64,000 nt of DNA from Palaemon carinicauda (taxonomy: Eukaryota > Arthropoda > Malacostraca > Decapoda > Palaemonidae), in the NCBI RefSeq assembly GCF_036898095.1, contig NC_090728.1, positions 83,511,449 to 83,575,448 on the forward strand, given 5' to 3'. The notes under the pieces are model-generated. The model had not been told where the DNA came from. It ran no database searches and saw nothing but the letters and a program-made list of their open reading frames with translations. How positions within the stretch are numbered: the stretch's first letter is position 1; every line of letters starts with the position of its first letter. The position numbers were made by a program, and so were the translations under genes. This document shows positions 32,894-44,412 of this stretch, piece by piece.

Positions 32894-35878
32894 CAGTCAG
32901 ACCTCAATTATCACGATAGTTAAGGTACAGAGACAGTCGCGATAAGCGAAAATTTGTGAATAGATATTACACTAGGGTGGGCTAGCTCCTAACCTAAAAA
33001 GCGACTGCCCATTGCCACAAGCGGGTGCCAGAGCTGATGATTAACAGTGTAAATACTGTCTAATAGTTTTAATTTAGTTTCTATAACAGTTTATAATAAT
33101 ATCTACAGTTTACAGAACATTTGCACACATGGACAATATGTACTGGACACATTAAGGTTACAGTACATTATTGCGGTAAGGTAAAGTTTACCGAGTCATC
33201 ATTCCCTTTCTGTTCAGTATAGCAAAAGTTATCCCTATCTAGTAATATTGTACTGTAACCTAATACTCACTGATACTGTAATGTATATTACTGTAATATA
33301 TGTACAGTAATATTACTACCGTACAGCTTAACTGTACTTAGTGTAAATGTTCGGTGTTTTTGTTCAGACGACTGTAGCCTACGCCGCTACTTTAGAAGCA
33401 TGACGCAATTTATGTGTTGTCTCTTACGCAGTATGTTATCTATGCTTTCTTAAACAAAAATACAGCTTATTTTATAAACTAAAAACTTAAAATATCTCAA
33501 TAATAATTGTTTCTCTTAAATAAATAAACAAAAACTGTGCATTCAATCACTTTCCAACAGCCACTCTGTGTCTGTGTTTGTGGGGGGGGGGGAATATTCT
33601 ATTTCATTTCAGAAGCATTATTACATTCTAAAAAATTATGATTTAAATAGTTAATTGAGCTTTAATAAAACATATACTGTATATTACCGTGTAAAGGGTG
33701 ACCCCATGTAAACGGCGAACCCCAAAATTTACTTTAAATAAACATTTTTATCATATACTCTATGTAATGGGCGGACGGCAATCTCAAGGCCTGCCTGTTA
33801 CCATACTTTGATTATAAATATTTTATCACACATATTATAATCTTTATTCATAATAACATCTTTACTAAAAGCTCTTAGTATTATTGGTTATCCCTTGCAT
33901 GTGTAAATGCGTTTGTTTGTTCGTCATGATCGGCGATGAAACGTAAAAAAAAAATTTTAGTTTTAGGCCTTTTTAAGAGAAACATGGCATAAAAGAGCTC
34001 TTATTACATTTATGTTGAATTTCTAAGCCATACACAGATGTGTAAATGCGTTCGTTTGGTCATTATGATCGGTGATGGAACGTAAACTAAGCAATGAATT
34101 CAATTTTAGGTGGCGTTTAGCAAAAGTATTTCAAATCATCTTTATTTGATTTATTTTGGATTTCTAAGTATACAGCAAAAGCATTTCAACCAATTTAGAC
34201 AAAACGGAGGACGATGACAGTGCTACTGTGCTAGTAGTGCAAACGAAAGCAACGAAGATTATCTGCAAGGCAATGGTGTCCTAATGTATTTTTTAAACAC
34301 TTAATAGTTGGAACGGCAGTGTTGATTTTGGTGGTTTTTAATTTCAAGTTTATTGAATTTGTGGAGAATTTTTATTTAATTAAATGTTTGAGTGGGAACT
34401 TAGTCCGGGAAAGTTTCCCTACGGCAGTTACACAAAGATCAACAGGGGAGGATAATGAGCACTTACACTCGGGGCACAAACACCCTGCCAAAGTTTACTA
34501 ACCGTCACTCTTATAAATACAAAAGGGGGAAATTTTACTGTCCAGAGGCCGGAGAACTCCACACGCTGAAATGAAAGTAATTTATGTCCTACTCTAGCTT
34601 TGTCAGGTCTATAGTCATCTCACTCTTAGGCTCTGTTCCGACTCAATCCCAGTGACCCCAGTGAGATGCTGGACAGGTATCTTACGTTAATGCAATTAGA
34701 CACACTAAAAAAATGGGAGCAGTGGAGTATAAAAGTATAAAGTAAAGTTAAATGGGGATCTTCACCTTTAAAGCACTAAGTTAAAGAGCCTACACTCGCT
34801 GATACCAACTTACCTATATCTACAGTGGGTTACTCTCAACAGCCCCCAGACTGGAACAGACATTCTGTGGAATTAGCTGCTTTTCACTAACACTCCAGTT
34901 ATCTGCTTGACCTCTACCTCCGTGAATCTTGGTTAGTTATTGTGTAAAGGGACAAGCTAGTGGTGGAGAGTGGGAACACGAGGTTGACCCTGGGGCCTGG
35001 CTTGGCAGTTCCGCTTAGTACCGTGCCCTGTAAGTTTGTGAGGTCGAGTTCAGGTCAGCCGCGTCCTCCTTCCTTCCCAAAAAAAAGCGCATCTCGATGC
35101 GTAGGCCAATGGTCTTGAGGTGCCAACTCTCATTTAGGGACAGGCTTGAAATACTTGTGACTTGTGAGTTTTAAGCAATACACTTATTTAGAATACAAGG
35201 AGAAATCTTGCAACTCTAGGGGACAAAGATAATCCTAACTCTAAACATCTGGCATAAAAAACAAAAAATTAAACTAAAATGTAATTTAGCAAGTCGGGCT
35301 TACGTGTGTGGACAACCATACCTCCTAGACTAGCAGACTTGAGTTGTATTTAAGAGATTTAAAGTACCTACTATACTAAAGGTAAAATAATGAATACAAA
35401 ATAAACACAAAAGTATTAATCTTGAGACACTCGCTTATGGAAGAATCATCACTCACAATTTTCCCCGCCGTGACGTCACGAACAATAACAAAGTCTACGT
35501 ATAAACTGTGAAGAAGAAGAGTAGTGAAGAAAATTCTTCACAGAATTAAGTTTTTTTTTTCTTTTTTTTTTTAAACTTGTTTTCATCATTGTTTTCCGTA
35601 TACCATAGTATAGGTACCAATAACCAGCAAATTTTGAGGTTTTGGACAACAACCACTACCGTCATCTCTTGGCAATGTAAACATTCGTAGTTGTCCGAAA
35701 CAAGTGATCATATCAGCTAATCTGATCACAGCACCCAAAATACTTAGCTTGATAAAATACTGTACACCTAAAATTTAAAACAAAAGCACATAAATGTTTT
35801 ATTAAAGCACAATTAACTCTTTACATAACAGTAATTTTCTAAAATGCAATAATGCTCCCGAAATGAAATGGAATATTT

Positions 35879-35881
<3 letters not shown>

Positions 35882-35956
<75 letters not shown>

Positions 35957-35976
35957 GAAAACTTCAATCATTCATA

Positions 35977-36054
<78 letters not shown>
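35882..36054. repeat. Inverted (GA)n / (CT)n microsatellite palindrome
   Basis: (GA)~34 at 35882-35950, a 31-bp spacer, then (TC)~36 at 35982-36054. The two tracts are complementary and can form a hairpin with a ~70-bp stem. Open frames of alternating Arg-Glu and Ser-Leu are artefacts. Confidence 0.97.
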
Positions 36055-36062
<8 letters not shown>

Positions 36063-36272
36063 CAAAATCTTGGTTTCTTTGACAAGTAACTATAGAAGCT
36101 TTATAATCAAGCACCAAAGAGCTAAAAACTATAAAATATTGTCCATCAGCAGAGCTTATTTGATCCGAAAATTGGGGTTGACGACGGACTACGCAGGGTT
36201 GATCAGTTGATTTGAATGTAAACAATGCATAAGATTATAATTCGCTATGTTCTTAATTATAGATACGATACT

Positions 36273-36617
36273 AAAAATGGAGTTTTTATGATAAAACAAA
36301 GTTTTGTGAATACTTACCTGGCAGTTATATATATATAGCTGATATCTCTAAATCGGCAGAATTTTTCAAAACGAGGCAACCGCCTTGAGGTGGTTGGGAG
36401 GTAGGTGGTAACACCCGTCACAGGGTGGACCAAGGAATCATTCCCGTGTCCAAGACTTCAGTTCATCTATGCCCGACCTGTCTCCTGAGGGGAGGTGGGT
36501 GGGCCTTCGAATATATATATAACTGCCAGGTAAGTATTCACAAAACTTTGTTTTATCATAAAAACTCCATTTTTATGAATAGTACTTACCTGGCAGTTAT
36601 ATATATATAGCTGATTC
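36273..36617 (-). repeat. Right ITR and ICR of DIRS G
   Basis: 36273-36500 is the inverted copy of 42945-43127 (GGCAGTTATATATATATAGC, CCTTGAGGTGGTTGGGAGG) plus a ~45-bp right-only extension. 36508-36617 joins the complements of both ends across CCATTTTTATGAATAG. Confidence 0.9.
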
Positions 36618-37117
36618 ACACATTTGGAGGAGGGAAACAGACAGTAAACATCGTTGGGGAAACAACAAAAGAGTTGTAGGAGATAAAAACACCTTGATTC
36701 CTTGCCTACTAAGGTAGCTGATTTCAAAGGTACAGCCTCTAGAGTGGCTTTCCCTTAGGAGTGTTTATCCAGGAGTAAGCCTGCAATGCTGCAAAAAACT
36801 CAATCGAGTCTGTCAAAGGGATAAGACCAACAAGTTGACTAGACTTCAGAAACTACCTTCGCCCCATATAATAAAAACTGCAACCTTACTAAAACTAACC
36901 ACCTAACCCTGCAACATAGACATAAACTATCTATCTAGACTGAGGGAACCGCACCACAAGACGAAGTCCTCAGACTATCATAAAAACACAAACCCTCATA
37001 CATGCATATAAACTAAGGTTGAGTGGGGTTATTAACTCCTTTGCCTAATACAGAAACCGCAGCTATGTATGGGCCCAAAGTATAGCACTTGCCAAAGTCT
37101 ACTCTCACCTCTCTAAG

Positions 37118-38050
37118 TTAATGAGAAGCGAAGACAGAGTTGCTCCTCCAGAAAATTGCATCCATGAATAGCCTAACTAACATATATTCCTGATATGCCA
37201 GAGAGGTAGCAATGGCTCTCACTTCGTGAGCCCGTAATTTCAACAGGGCGAAGTGTTCCTCCTCACATAAGAGGTGGGCTTCCCTAATTTTCTCCCTCAG
37301 GAAAAAGGACAAAGCATTCTTAGACAGGGGTTTTTGGCGGATCTTTCACTGAACACCATAACAAGTTGGATGCACAGCTCACGTTCATAGTGTGAGCCAA
37401 AAATAACTTTGAGGGACCTAACTGGGCAGAGGAGTCTTTCCTTCTCTCGACCCACTAGGTTCGTGAGGTTAATGACATCAAACGTCGTAGGACAGGGTTA
37501 CGAAGGGTTCTCGCTCTTTACGAGAAAGATGAACCTTAAGGCACAAACTGCCCTATCCTAATTGAAGCTCACCCTCTTCCCAATCGCCTGGACTTCGCTG
37601 ACCTTTTGGCATTCGCTAGTCATAAGGAAGAGGGTTTTCTTCGTTACAACTCGAAGAGAGGCTAGCGAGATAGGTTCAAATTTCTTGGAGCACAGAAACT
37701 TAAACACCACATCCAGGTTTAAGAGTACCTATTACGTCGTCTGAAAAGACCCAATGAGGTCCTGCAAATCTTTATTTTGGGACAACTCTAGGCCTATATG
37801 CCTAAAGACGGCCGAGAGCATACTGCTGTATCCATTGATGGTAGATACAGCCAGCTTTAGCATCCTGTCTGAGGTACAAGAAGTAGTCTGCAATCTGGCT
37901 CAGAGAGGTAGTGGATGAGGAAAACTTGTGCCGCCTGCACCAAGCTCTAAAGGTCTCCCACCTAGATTGGTAGACTTTGTGAAGAGATCCTCCTTGCTCT
38001 GGCGATAGATTTCGTCGCTTGTGCCAAAAAGCCTCGAGATCTGACAAGCT
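37118..38050 (-). pseudogene. DIRS G tyrosine recombinase remnant
   Basis: N-terminal part at 37802-38047 (LHKVYQSRWETFRAWCRRHK; SQIADYFLYLRQD). C-terminal box II at 37118-37312 with KLRAHEVRAIATSLA, keeping HxxR, then FWRSNSVFASH and a stop, so the catalytic Tyr segment is lost. The middle part with box I is out of frame. Closest to the YR of element D. Confidence 0.85.
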
Positions 38051-39430
38051 TCTAGTCAGTCTGAAGGGAGTCAGTTGAGGGCAAGGGGGGTTAGATGATA
38101 CCTCTCGAAGTGGGGCTGTTTGAGAAGATCTGGACTTGCCGAGGTCTTCTTGGGAAGTCCATCAACATGCCCATCACTTCCGAAAACCATTCCCTAGCAG
38201 GCCAGAATGGAGCCGCTAGGATCATTCCCCCGAATCGAGGAGAGCGAATTTCCTGAAGACCAGATTGATGATCTCGAACGGGGGCAACGCAAACATGTCC
38301 ACCCCCGTCCAATCCATCAAGAAGGAGTCCACTGTTACAGCTTTCTCGTCCGGGACTAGGGAGCACCAGTAGGGGATCCTCTTCTTCCAGTTGGAGGCAA
38401 AAAGGTCTGTTACAGGTCTGCCTCACAACATCCAGAGACTGACAGACTTGCGGGTTGAGAGACCATTCTGAGGGAAAAACAAGTCTCTTCCTGCTGAGCA
38501 TGTTTGCCCCGATGTTTCTTGCTCTAGAACAAACCTCCTTTCTAGATCCAAGAGATCAGAAGAAGGCGTCCTTGATCTCGACACACGATTCGACTAGTGT
38601 CATCACGAAGTCCTAGATTCTCATGTTCAAAGACAGTCCTCATGCTAGAACTTCGACGTCGAGCGTCCTGAAAGACGAGGCGCCGATCGTCCTGTAAGAC
38701 GTGGCGCCGATAGTCCTGTAAGACGCGGCGCCAATAGTCCTGTAAGACGTGGTGCCAAAAGTCCTGTAAGACGTGGAGCCTGTAAGACGTGGAGCCGAGA
38801 GGTTAACAGAGCGAGACGCTGAACGCTCTAGAAGACGTGGTGCTGAGCGTCCTGGTGTCAGAAGAGACACTTCTTGTTGACAAGAAGACCTAATTATTTG
38901 ATAGGCTCAACGTTATCTAAAAATCCAGATACAGGGACGCTCTGATTTCTCTTGAGTGCAGTATTCTGCTACATTAAGCAAAAGTTACGTGAACATAAGA
39001 GGGGGGGAGCTGAGACCAAAACACACAGCCCGAAACTGACCCATTCTACACCCGTTCTTTCTTGTAAACAAACCTCAGATAAAGTTTGATTGCATAGCCT
39101 GCCACTTAGACTCCTCTCTAGAACTGGGAGAGAGAATCATTGTAGCTAAAAACTAAAGGAGGTTTCCCTATAAAAGGAAAAAGTAATCCTCCTTCAGAAG
39201 AAGTACTGACCAAAGGTCTGCTCCCCTCTTCTCCAAAGATTTTGATGTCTCCATGGAGAACTTTGACTTCTGAACGAAGGCGTAAAGAGCATTTACGTCC
39301 AGGACCGGACAAAAGACTCCCTCTCCCAAAAGAGAGACATTGAAGTTGCAAAGTCGGTTAGGCAGAAAAGTCTTATCGGAGTAACTAACAAAGGAGGATT
39401 GACTAGGAAAAAGATTTCGCATCCATCCTT
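38051..39430 (-). pseudogene. DIRS G RT/RNase H/MT-like remnants, mostly deleted
   Basis: Fragments only: the C-terminal methylase-like region around 38091-38501 (SEWSLNPQVCQSLDV; APFWPAREWFSEVMGMLMDF) and an RT N-terminal fragment at about 39240-39330 (VFCPVLDVNALYAFVQKSKF, then SMETSKS). The RT palm with the YLDD box and most of RNase H are missing, with an array of 24-bp repeats (38640-38880) in their place. Confidence 0.7.
38640..38880. repeat. Small array of 24-bp units (CTGTAAGACGTGGCGCCGAT-type)
   Basis: About 8-10 degenerate units such as GTCCTGTAAGACGTGGCGCC. The unit aligns with the larger minisatellite at 40290-41430 (CCTGAAAGACGAGGCTGC), so the two arrays have a common origin within G. 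Confidence 0.85.
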
Positions 39431-39859
39431 AGTAAAAACACGGACCAAAGGTCTGTTCCTCTCCTCTCCCAGGCTCGCCAGAAGTAACAAAGTCTGGCTC
39501 CTACTGTTGCTAGTTCGGTTAGAGAAAAAGCATGCAGAAAATTTCTTGCTGATTAAGACACCAAAACCTGTCTTTGACCAACTCTTGAGGGAGAAGAGAG
39601 AAAGAAAAAAGGAGAAGAACGTACCTTAATTATGACCTCTGACTTCAAAATTATCCAGCCTCATTGCCTGTATTCCTTAAGAGACTCAGCAAACCACCAA
39701 GGGGGCCGTAAAAAGTCTCTGTGGGGCTGCCACAAGGTCTTCGACCTAAACGTGGCTAGACCTCCACCCTTGCTATCCTGGCCCATCTGATAAGGAAGCT
39801 GGTATCAAAGGTTTCTGTTTTAAGAAATAAAAATTAATATATTCTTAAAGCTCCAATAA

Positions 39860-40159
39860 CCCTTTTACCCCCAGGCTATTTGGAAATTTCTAACCCTTAA
39901 CCCCCAAGGGGTTATTTTTTTCCCAGCACATTTTGCAGTATATTTTTTTTAAATTGCTCTAACAGCCTTAATTTTTGTCATAGAGAGGTCAGGTTGGTCT
40001 CATTCTCTTGGAAAATGCCTGAATTTTTTCAAAAAATTATCAAAAATATAAAAAAAAAAAATTTAAAAAATTTTTTTGCAAGGACGTACTGGTACGTCCA
40101 TGGGGGTAAAGGGATGGCTTTTGTGAAACGTACCAGTACGTCCTTTGGGGGTAAAAGGG
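39860..40159. mobile_element. 300-bp MITE, TTAA type (piggyBac-like), copy 1
   Basis: Terminal inverted repeats CCCTTTTACCCCC / GGGGGTAAAAGGG. Flanked by TTAA at 40160-40163 and by a degenerate ATAA on the other side. It carries internal inverted motifs GGACGTACTGGTACGTCC. No coding capacity. The same element, RC orientation, is at 52423-59315 where it is split by DIRS D. Confidence 0.92.
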
Positions 40160-40289
40160 TTAATGACCACGTGAAAACTCAGAGGGTGGGGAACATGGAG
40201 CAACAGAACTTAGGATCTTCTCCTTCTGTTAACCTCAAACAATTCAACAGGAGAAAAGTGATCACTAAAGTCATCCTTGACAAAGATCT

Positions 40290-41430
40290 TATAAGACGTG
40301 GCGTCGCCCTGAAAGAGCTAGGCGGCGATCGTCCTATCATCCTGAAAGACGAGGCTGCAGTCGCCCCGAAAGACGAGGCTGCCCTCGTCCCGAAAGACGA
40401 GGCTGCCCTCGTCCCGAAAGACGAGGCTGCCCTCGTCCCGAAAGACGAGGCTGCCCTCGTTTCGAAAGACGAGGCTGCCCACGTCCCGAAAGACGAGGCT
40501 GCCCTCGTCCCGAAAGACGAGGCTGCGCTCGCCCCGAAAGACGAGGCTGCCCTCGTCCCGAAAGACGAGGCTGCACTCGCTCTGAAAGACGAGGCTGCAC
40601 TCGCCCTGAAAGACGAGGCTGCACTCGCCCTGAAAGAAGAGGCTGCACTCGTCCTGAGGGACGAGGCTGCATTAGTCCTGAAAGACGAGGCTGCATTCGA
40701 CCTGAAAGACGAGGCTGCATTCGACCTGAAAGACGAGGCTGCATCCGTCCTGAAAGACGAGGCTGCATCCGTCCTGAAAGACGAAGCTGCATTCGCCCTG
40801 AAAGACGAGGCTGCATTCGCCCTGAAAGACGAGGCTTCATTCGCCCTGAAAGACGAGGCTGCATTCGCCCTGAAAGACGAGGCTTCATTCGCCCTGAAAG
40901 ACGAGGCTGCATTCGCCCTGAAAGACGAGGCTTCATTCGCCCTGAAAGACGAGGCTGCATTCGTCCTGAAAGACGAGGCAGCATTTGCCCTGACAGACGA
41001 GGCTGCATTCGCCTTGAAAGACGAGGCTGCATTAGTCCTAAAAGACGAGGCAGCATTCGCCCTGAAAGACGAGGCTGCATTCGACCTGAAAGACGAGGCT
41101 GCATTCGCCCTGAAAGACGAGGCTGCATTCGTCCTGAAAGACGAGGCAGCATTCGTCCTGACAGACGAGGCTGCATTCGCCTTGAAAGACGAGGCTGCAT
41201 TAGTCCTAAAAGACGAGGCAGCATTCGCCCTGAAAGACTAGGCTGCATTCGCCCTGAAAGACGAGGCAGCATTCGCCCTAACAGACGAGGCTGCATTCGT
41301 CTTGAAAGACGAGGCTGCATTAGTCCTAAAAGACGAGGCAGCATTCGCCCTGAAAGACGAGGCTGCATTCGACCTGAAAGACGAGGCTGCATTTGCCCTG
41401 AAAGACGAGGCTGCATTCGTCCTGTCTTGA
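40290..41430. repeat. 24-bp minisatellite, about 45 copies
   Basis: Tandem units of the form GCTGCATTCGCCCTGAAAGA followed by CGAG, with variants at the ATTCGCC position. The 24-bp period and lack of stops make it open in several frames: the plus strand reads (KDEAAFAL)n, and the minus, which is DIRS G sense, reads (RMQPRLSG)n. Position within G corresponds to the gag region. Subgroups of neighbouring identical units suggest recent local expansion. Confidence 0.97.
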
Positions 41431-42944
41431 AAGACTTAGCGCCGAGCGTTAAGGCAAAATGATATTCATTCCGCTCGGCGCGTTCAGTTCCGACCAGAGG
41501 GTTCATAAGGCCGACTGGCGCTCTGGGACAAAAACCGAGTCAATGATGGTTTGTAAGCATTGATATTATCAGCGAATATCTATGACTTATATTATTGCCA
41601 TTAAATTCAAAAGTGATGCAATGCAAAGTGTAAGAATCTTAACGTCCAACGCTCTTTGCTTTCCCATGGCAAGGGCGAGCATTCTTAGGAACGTTAACAG
41701 GAACGCTCGCGAGGGCGTTTGCTCGTGAGCTAACGCCTCTCGTTTCCTTTCGCCGATCGACGTTCCTTCTCCCATGGGCCAGGGAGCTTGGAAGAGGTCT
41801 AAGGCTAGGAAAACGACGTCCACTGTGCTGAAAGACTCCAATGCCTAATTTAGCACTGAAACTTGCACTATTAAACTCTTACACAAAAGACCATAATTAG
41901 TCCTGCCCGTTGTGAGAGAACTTATTCTTCTGCCACGGGCTTGAATGAGAAAGCAAAATCGTCTCTAGTACTTGCTATATAAACTGTAACACAATATTTT
42001 TATAAAATATTAAACTGACATTTCCATAATAAAATAAACTTTCAAACATACTTACCCGGCGGTCACAAAAAGAAAAAATCACCGGGCAAGAGTTGAGATT
42101 AAAAATAGATGTTGAACACACTCACCCGGTACAGTAGTTACATATAACCACCGGTAAAATTAAATGTCATAAATACCTACCCGGTAGTTACATACAAACG
42201 CCGGGAAAGTTATACGTTAAAGATTAAAATGAACAGAAAATGGGAAAACAAATGTAATCCACAATTAATTCAAAGGGTTTTCTAAAACAAGCGAGTTGTA
42301 ATGATAAAAAGAACAGATATAGCAATAACGTATCTATATATATAAATGTAAACAATAGGAACATATAAATGAAAATACTAAAACTAGAATTCCCATATCG
42401 TTGTTGTTGGAGTATTATAGCCAACACTTTAATTCCCATATCGAAAAGAACGCTACCAAGGCATGTTGGGACTGCATCGATAGTAACGAGAACTAACAGC
42501 GTAAATTAACCATACGCTAGTTCTATTTAATTTATGAAATTAGATCGATGATTTAAAGAACGAATACTAAATGGACAAATATTTCTTTAAAATTTTACAT
42601 TAAAAGTAAAAAACTTATATAAGTGGAATTCCTCCCATTCTTTACATGAAAAAACAAATAAAGAGAATTTGCAAGTCATACAATGAAGATTAAGTCACAC
42701 GACTGTGACGTCATAGAGTTGGCGGAACGTATTTCCGTCATCAGGATTAAAAACTTTGCACCTAAAATATAGTGCACAAACAAAAATTAAGTTTTCACTC
42801 ATGATAAATAAAGTAAATAGTGCAATAAAAATAACAAAACACGATTGCCAAATCCCTAAATCAGTGTACTTCACCAAACGAAGTCCAAAAAAGCGAAGAA
42901 GGGAAAAAGATTCGAAAAACTCTCAATGGTGGACCGACGATGTT
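41431..42944 (-). other. DIRS G leader region
   Basis: About 1.5 kb between the minisatellite and the left ITR. It includes CGCTCG/GAACGCTC-type repeats near 41460-41770 and a three-copy ~70-bp CACCGGG/ACCCGGTAGTTACATA repeat at about 42048-42210. No gene recognised. Confidence 0.5.
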
Positions 42945-43127
42945 TTCGATCCAGCCGGCAGAGATGAACTGAAGTCTTGGACACGGGAATGATTCCTTGG
43001 TCCACCCTGTGACGGGTGTTACCACCTACCTCCCAACCACCTCAAGGCGGTTGCCTCGTTTTGAAAAATTCTGCCGATTTAGAGATATCAGCTATATATA
43101 TATAACTGCCAGGTAAGTACTATTCAT
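42945..43127 (-). repeat. Left ITR of DIRS G
   Basis: Inverted partner of 36273-36500, ending GGCAGGTAAGTACTATTCAT-like sequence at 43127. Confidence 0.9.
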
Positions 43128-44201
43128 GAAATATGAATATTACATTTATCATCATTGGATACAGTTAAGTGAAACACCAGGGAGAGAGAAGGATGAAACA
43201 ATATGACAAAGAGATGAGACAGGGGGAGGCGGTAGCATGCATGTGTGCGTTCAGATTGCCCGGGCCTTGCGGTAGCACATTTTCTCAGCCAACTCTACCC
43301 TAAATCAAATGAATTAGCGAAATCAACGAATTTGAGATATGCGAGAAGAAGGAATGAAAAATAGGAATGGGAATACATGGAATGAGGGATAAGAAACACG
43401 TTTAAAATGATTGATAAGATGAAAATGATGAATGATTGCTAGAAAAGAGAAAGTGAATAAAATCGTGAAAAGTAAAGAGAATCAAAAGTTGGAATGATAC
43501 GTTGTAGATGTGTGTAAGAGAGCAAAGTAAATGTCAGAAAGGGATTTGGTAAAAGGATTAAGGATATAATAATAATAAGTGAAGAACAATAATAATGTGA
43601 AGGAGATATCATACTGATATGCATGATAGGTTATATCAGTTAGGTCATTCTGTGAAAGTGAATGGTCATATCAGTTGGATAATATCGTGAAAGTGAATAT
43701 AGATTGAGGTTGGACTACGCAGATTTGATCAGCTGATTTGATTGTAAACAATGCATAAGATTATAATTCGCTATCTATTTAATTATAAATTCGATACAAA
43801 GATGTGAATATTATATGCATTATTATTGAATACAGTTAAGTGAAACATCAGTGTAATCAAAATGCAGTTTATTTCAAATATAGTGGTAATTTTTTACCAC
43901 AGTAAATGGATACACACTGTACAAAGAGCTAGGATAGTGGCGCTCAGCACTACCAGTGTATAGAAGCACGGGCTATTTGAAATCATCGCCTAGCTTGAAT
44001 TTTATCGCAATCTTTATGAGAATTTTTATTTAATAGGTATTGTATTGTTCTTGGCCATCCCAATGCTGTTGCCAACTATTAAAAAACAAATTCTTAATGT
44101 TGGGTAAACAATAACCTATTTTCTTTTTTTCTTTTTTTTTTTTCTTCTTTTAACCTCCTTGGCCGCAAAAAACCGAAACCGCGATTAATGAGGTCTGACT
44201 G
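43128..44201. other. Right part of the TIR element, with internal duplication
   Basis: Non-coding. 43705-43860 repeats the sequence that flanks DIRS G (36170-36272 joined to 43128-43200): TGTAAACAATGCATAAGATT, TACAGTTAAGTGAAACA. So a segment of the TIR element is duplicated directly and G inserted in one copy. Confidence 0.75.
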
Positions 44202-44412
44202 TAATTGATTAAAAAATTTTGCAAGGCACTGAAGTTAGACACACAGGTCTGTAGTTGCCAGGTACTCTTTTTGTCCCTTCTTTTAGATTGGAGGAACATT
44301 GCCTAGTTTCTATCCTTGTAGTGCCTTTCTTTCATTGGCTGTCTTCTTCTAGTTATATAATCTCTCTTGGATAAATATCATCTGGACCCGGTGCCTTAGA
44401 CTTACTGAGTCC
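44202..44412 (-). mobile_element. LINE ORF2 fragment (piece 1, most 5')
   Basis: Minus-strand remnant with LINE RT signatures SKAPGPDDIYP and, in other frames, KKGTKRVPGNYRPV and LTSVPCKI, immediately upstream in sense of piece 2. Frameshifted. It is cut at 44412 by DIRS fragment H; the rest of the LINE is not recognised beyond. Confidence 0.8.

Larger units (their letters stand above)
36273..43127 (-). mobile_element. DIRS retrotransposon G, strongly decayed
   Basis: Minus-strand element inserted in the TIR element. Right ITR 36273-36500, ICR 36508-36617, YR and RT/MT remnants, 24-bp minisatellites, a TTAA MITE, leader, left ITR 42945-43127. YR and RT remnants are closest to element D. Termini are AAAAATGGAGTTTTTATG (36273) and the complement of ATGAATAGTACTTACC (43127), as predicted by its ICR. 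The flanks at 36272 and 43128 join into a sequence that is repeated at 43700-43860. Confidence 0.9.
32894..44201. mobile_element. 11.3-kb TIR DNA transposon (TA target), non-autonomous, carrying DIRS G
   Basis: Terminal inverted repeats CAGTCAGACCTCAATTATCA (32894) and CAGTCAGACCTCATTAATCG (complement, ending 44201) are flanked on both sides by TA (32892-32893 and 44202-44203). Removing it restores a continuous LINE reading, which proves the boundaries. TIR start CAGT and TA target fit the pogo/Tigger group. Without DIRS G (36273-43127) it is about 4.45 kb. I see no transposase in 32917-36272 or 43128-44180, only AT-rich DNA, short CAGTA motifs, poly-T tracts and the GA/CT palindrome, so it is probably non-autonomous. 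Confidence 0.85.

Noticed and set aside
39994..41241. 415-codon plus-strand frame with repeated KDEAA units
   Set aside because: It is the 24-bp minisatellite read in a stop-free frame, and it starts inside the MITE. No start context or domain; the minus strand is equally open.
40337..41506. 389-codon minus-strand frame of (RMQPRLSG)n
   Set aside because: Same minisatellite. It is in DIRS G sense and may derive from gag, but it is not a recognisable protein.
32894..44201. Idea that the 11.3-kb TIR element is a giant autonomous transposon with cargo genes
   Set aside because: More than 60% is the later DIRS G insertion, and no transposase or host-like gene is visible in the rest.
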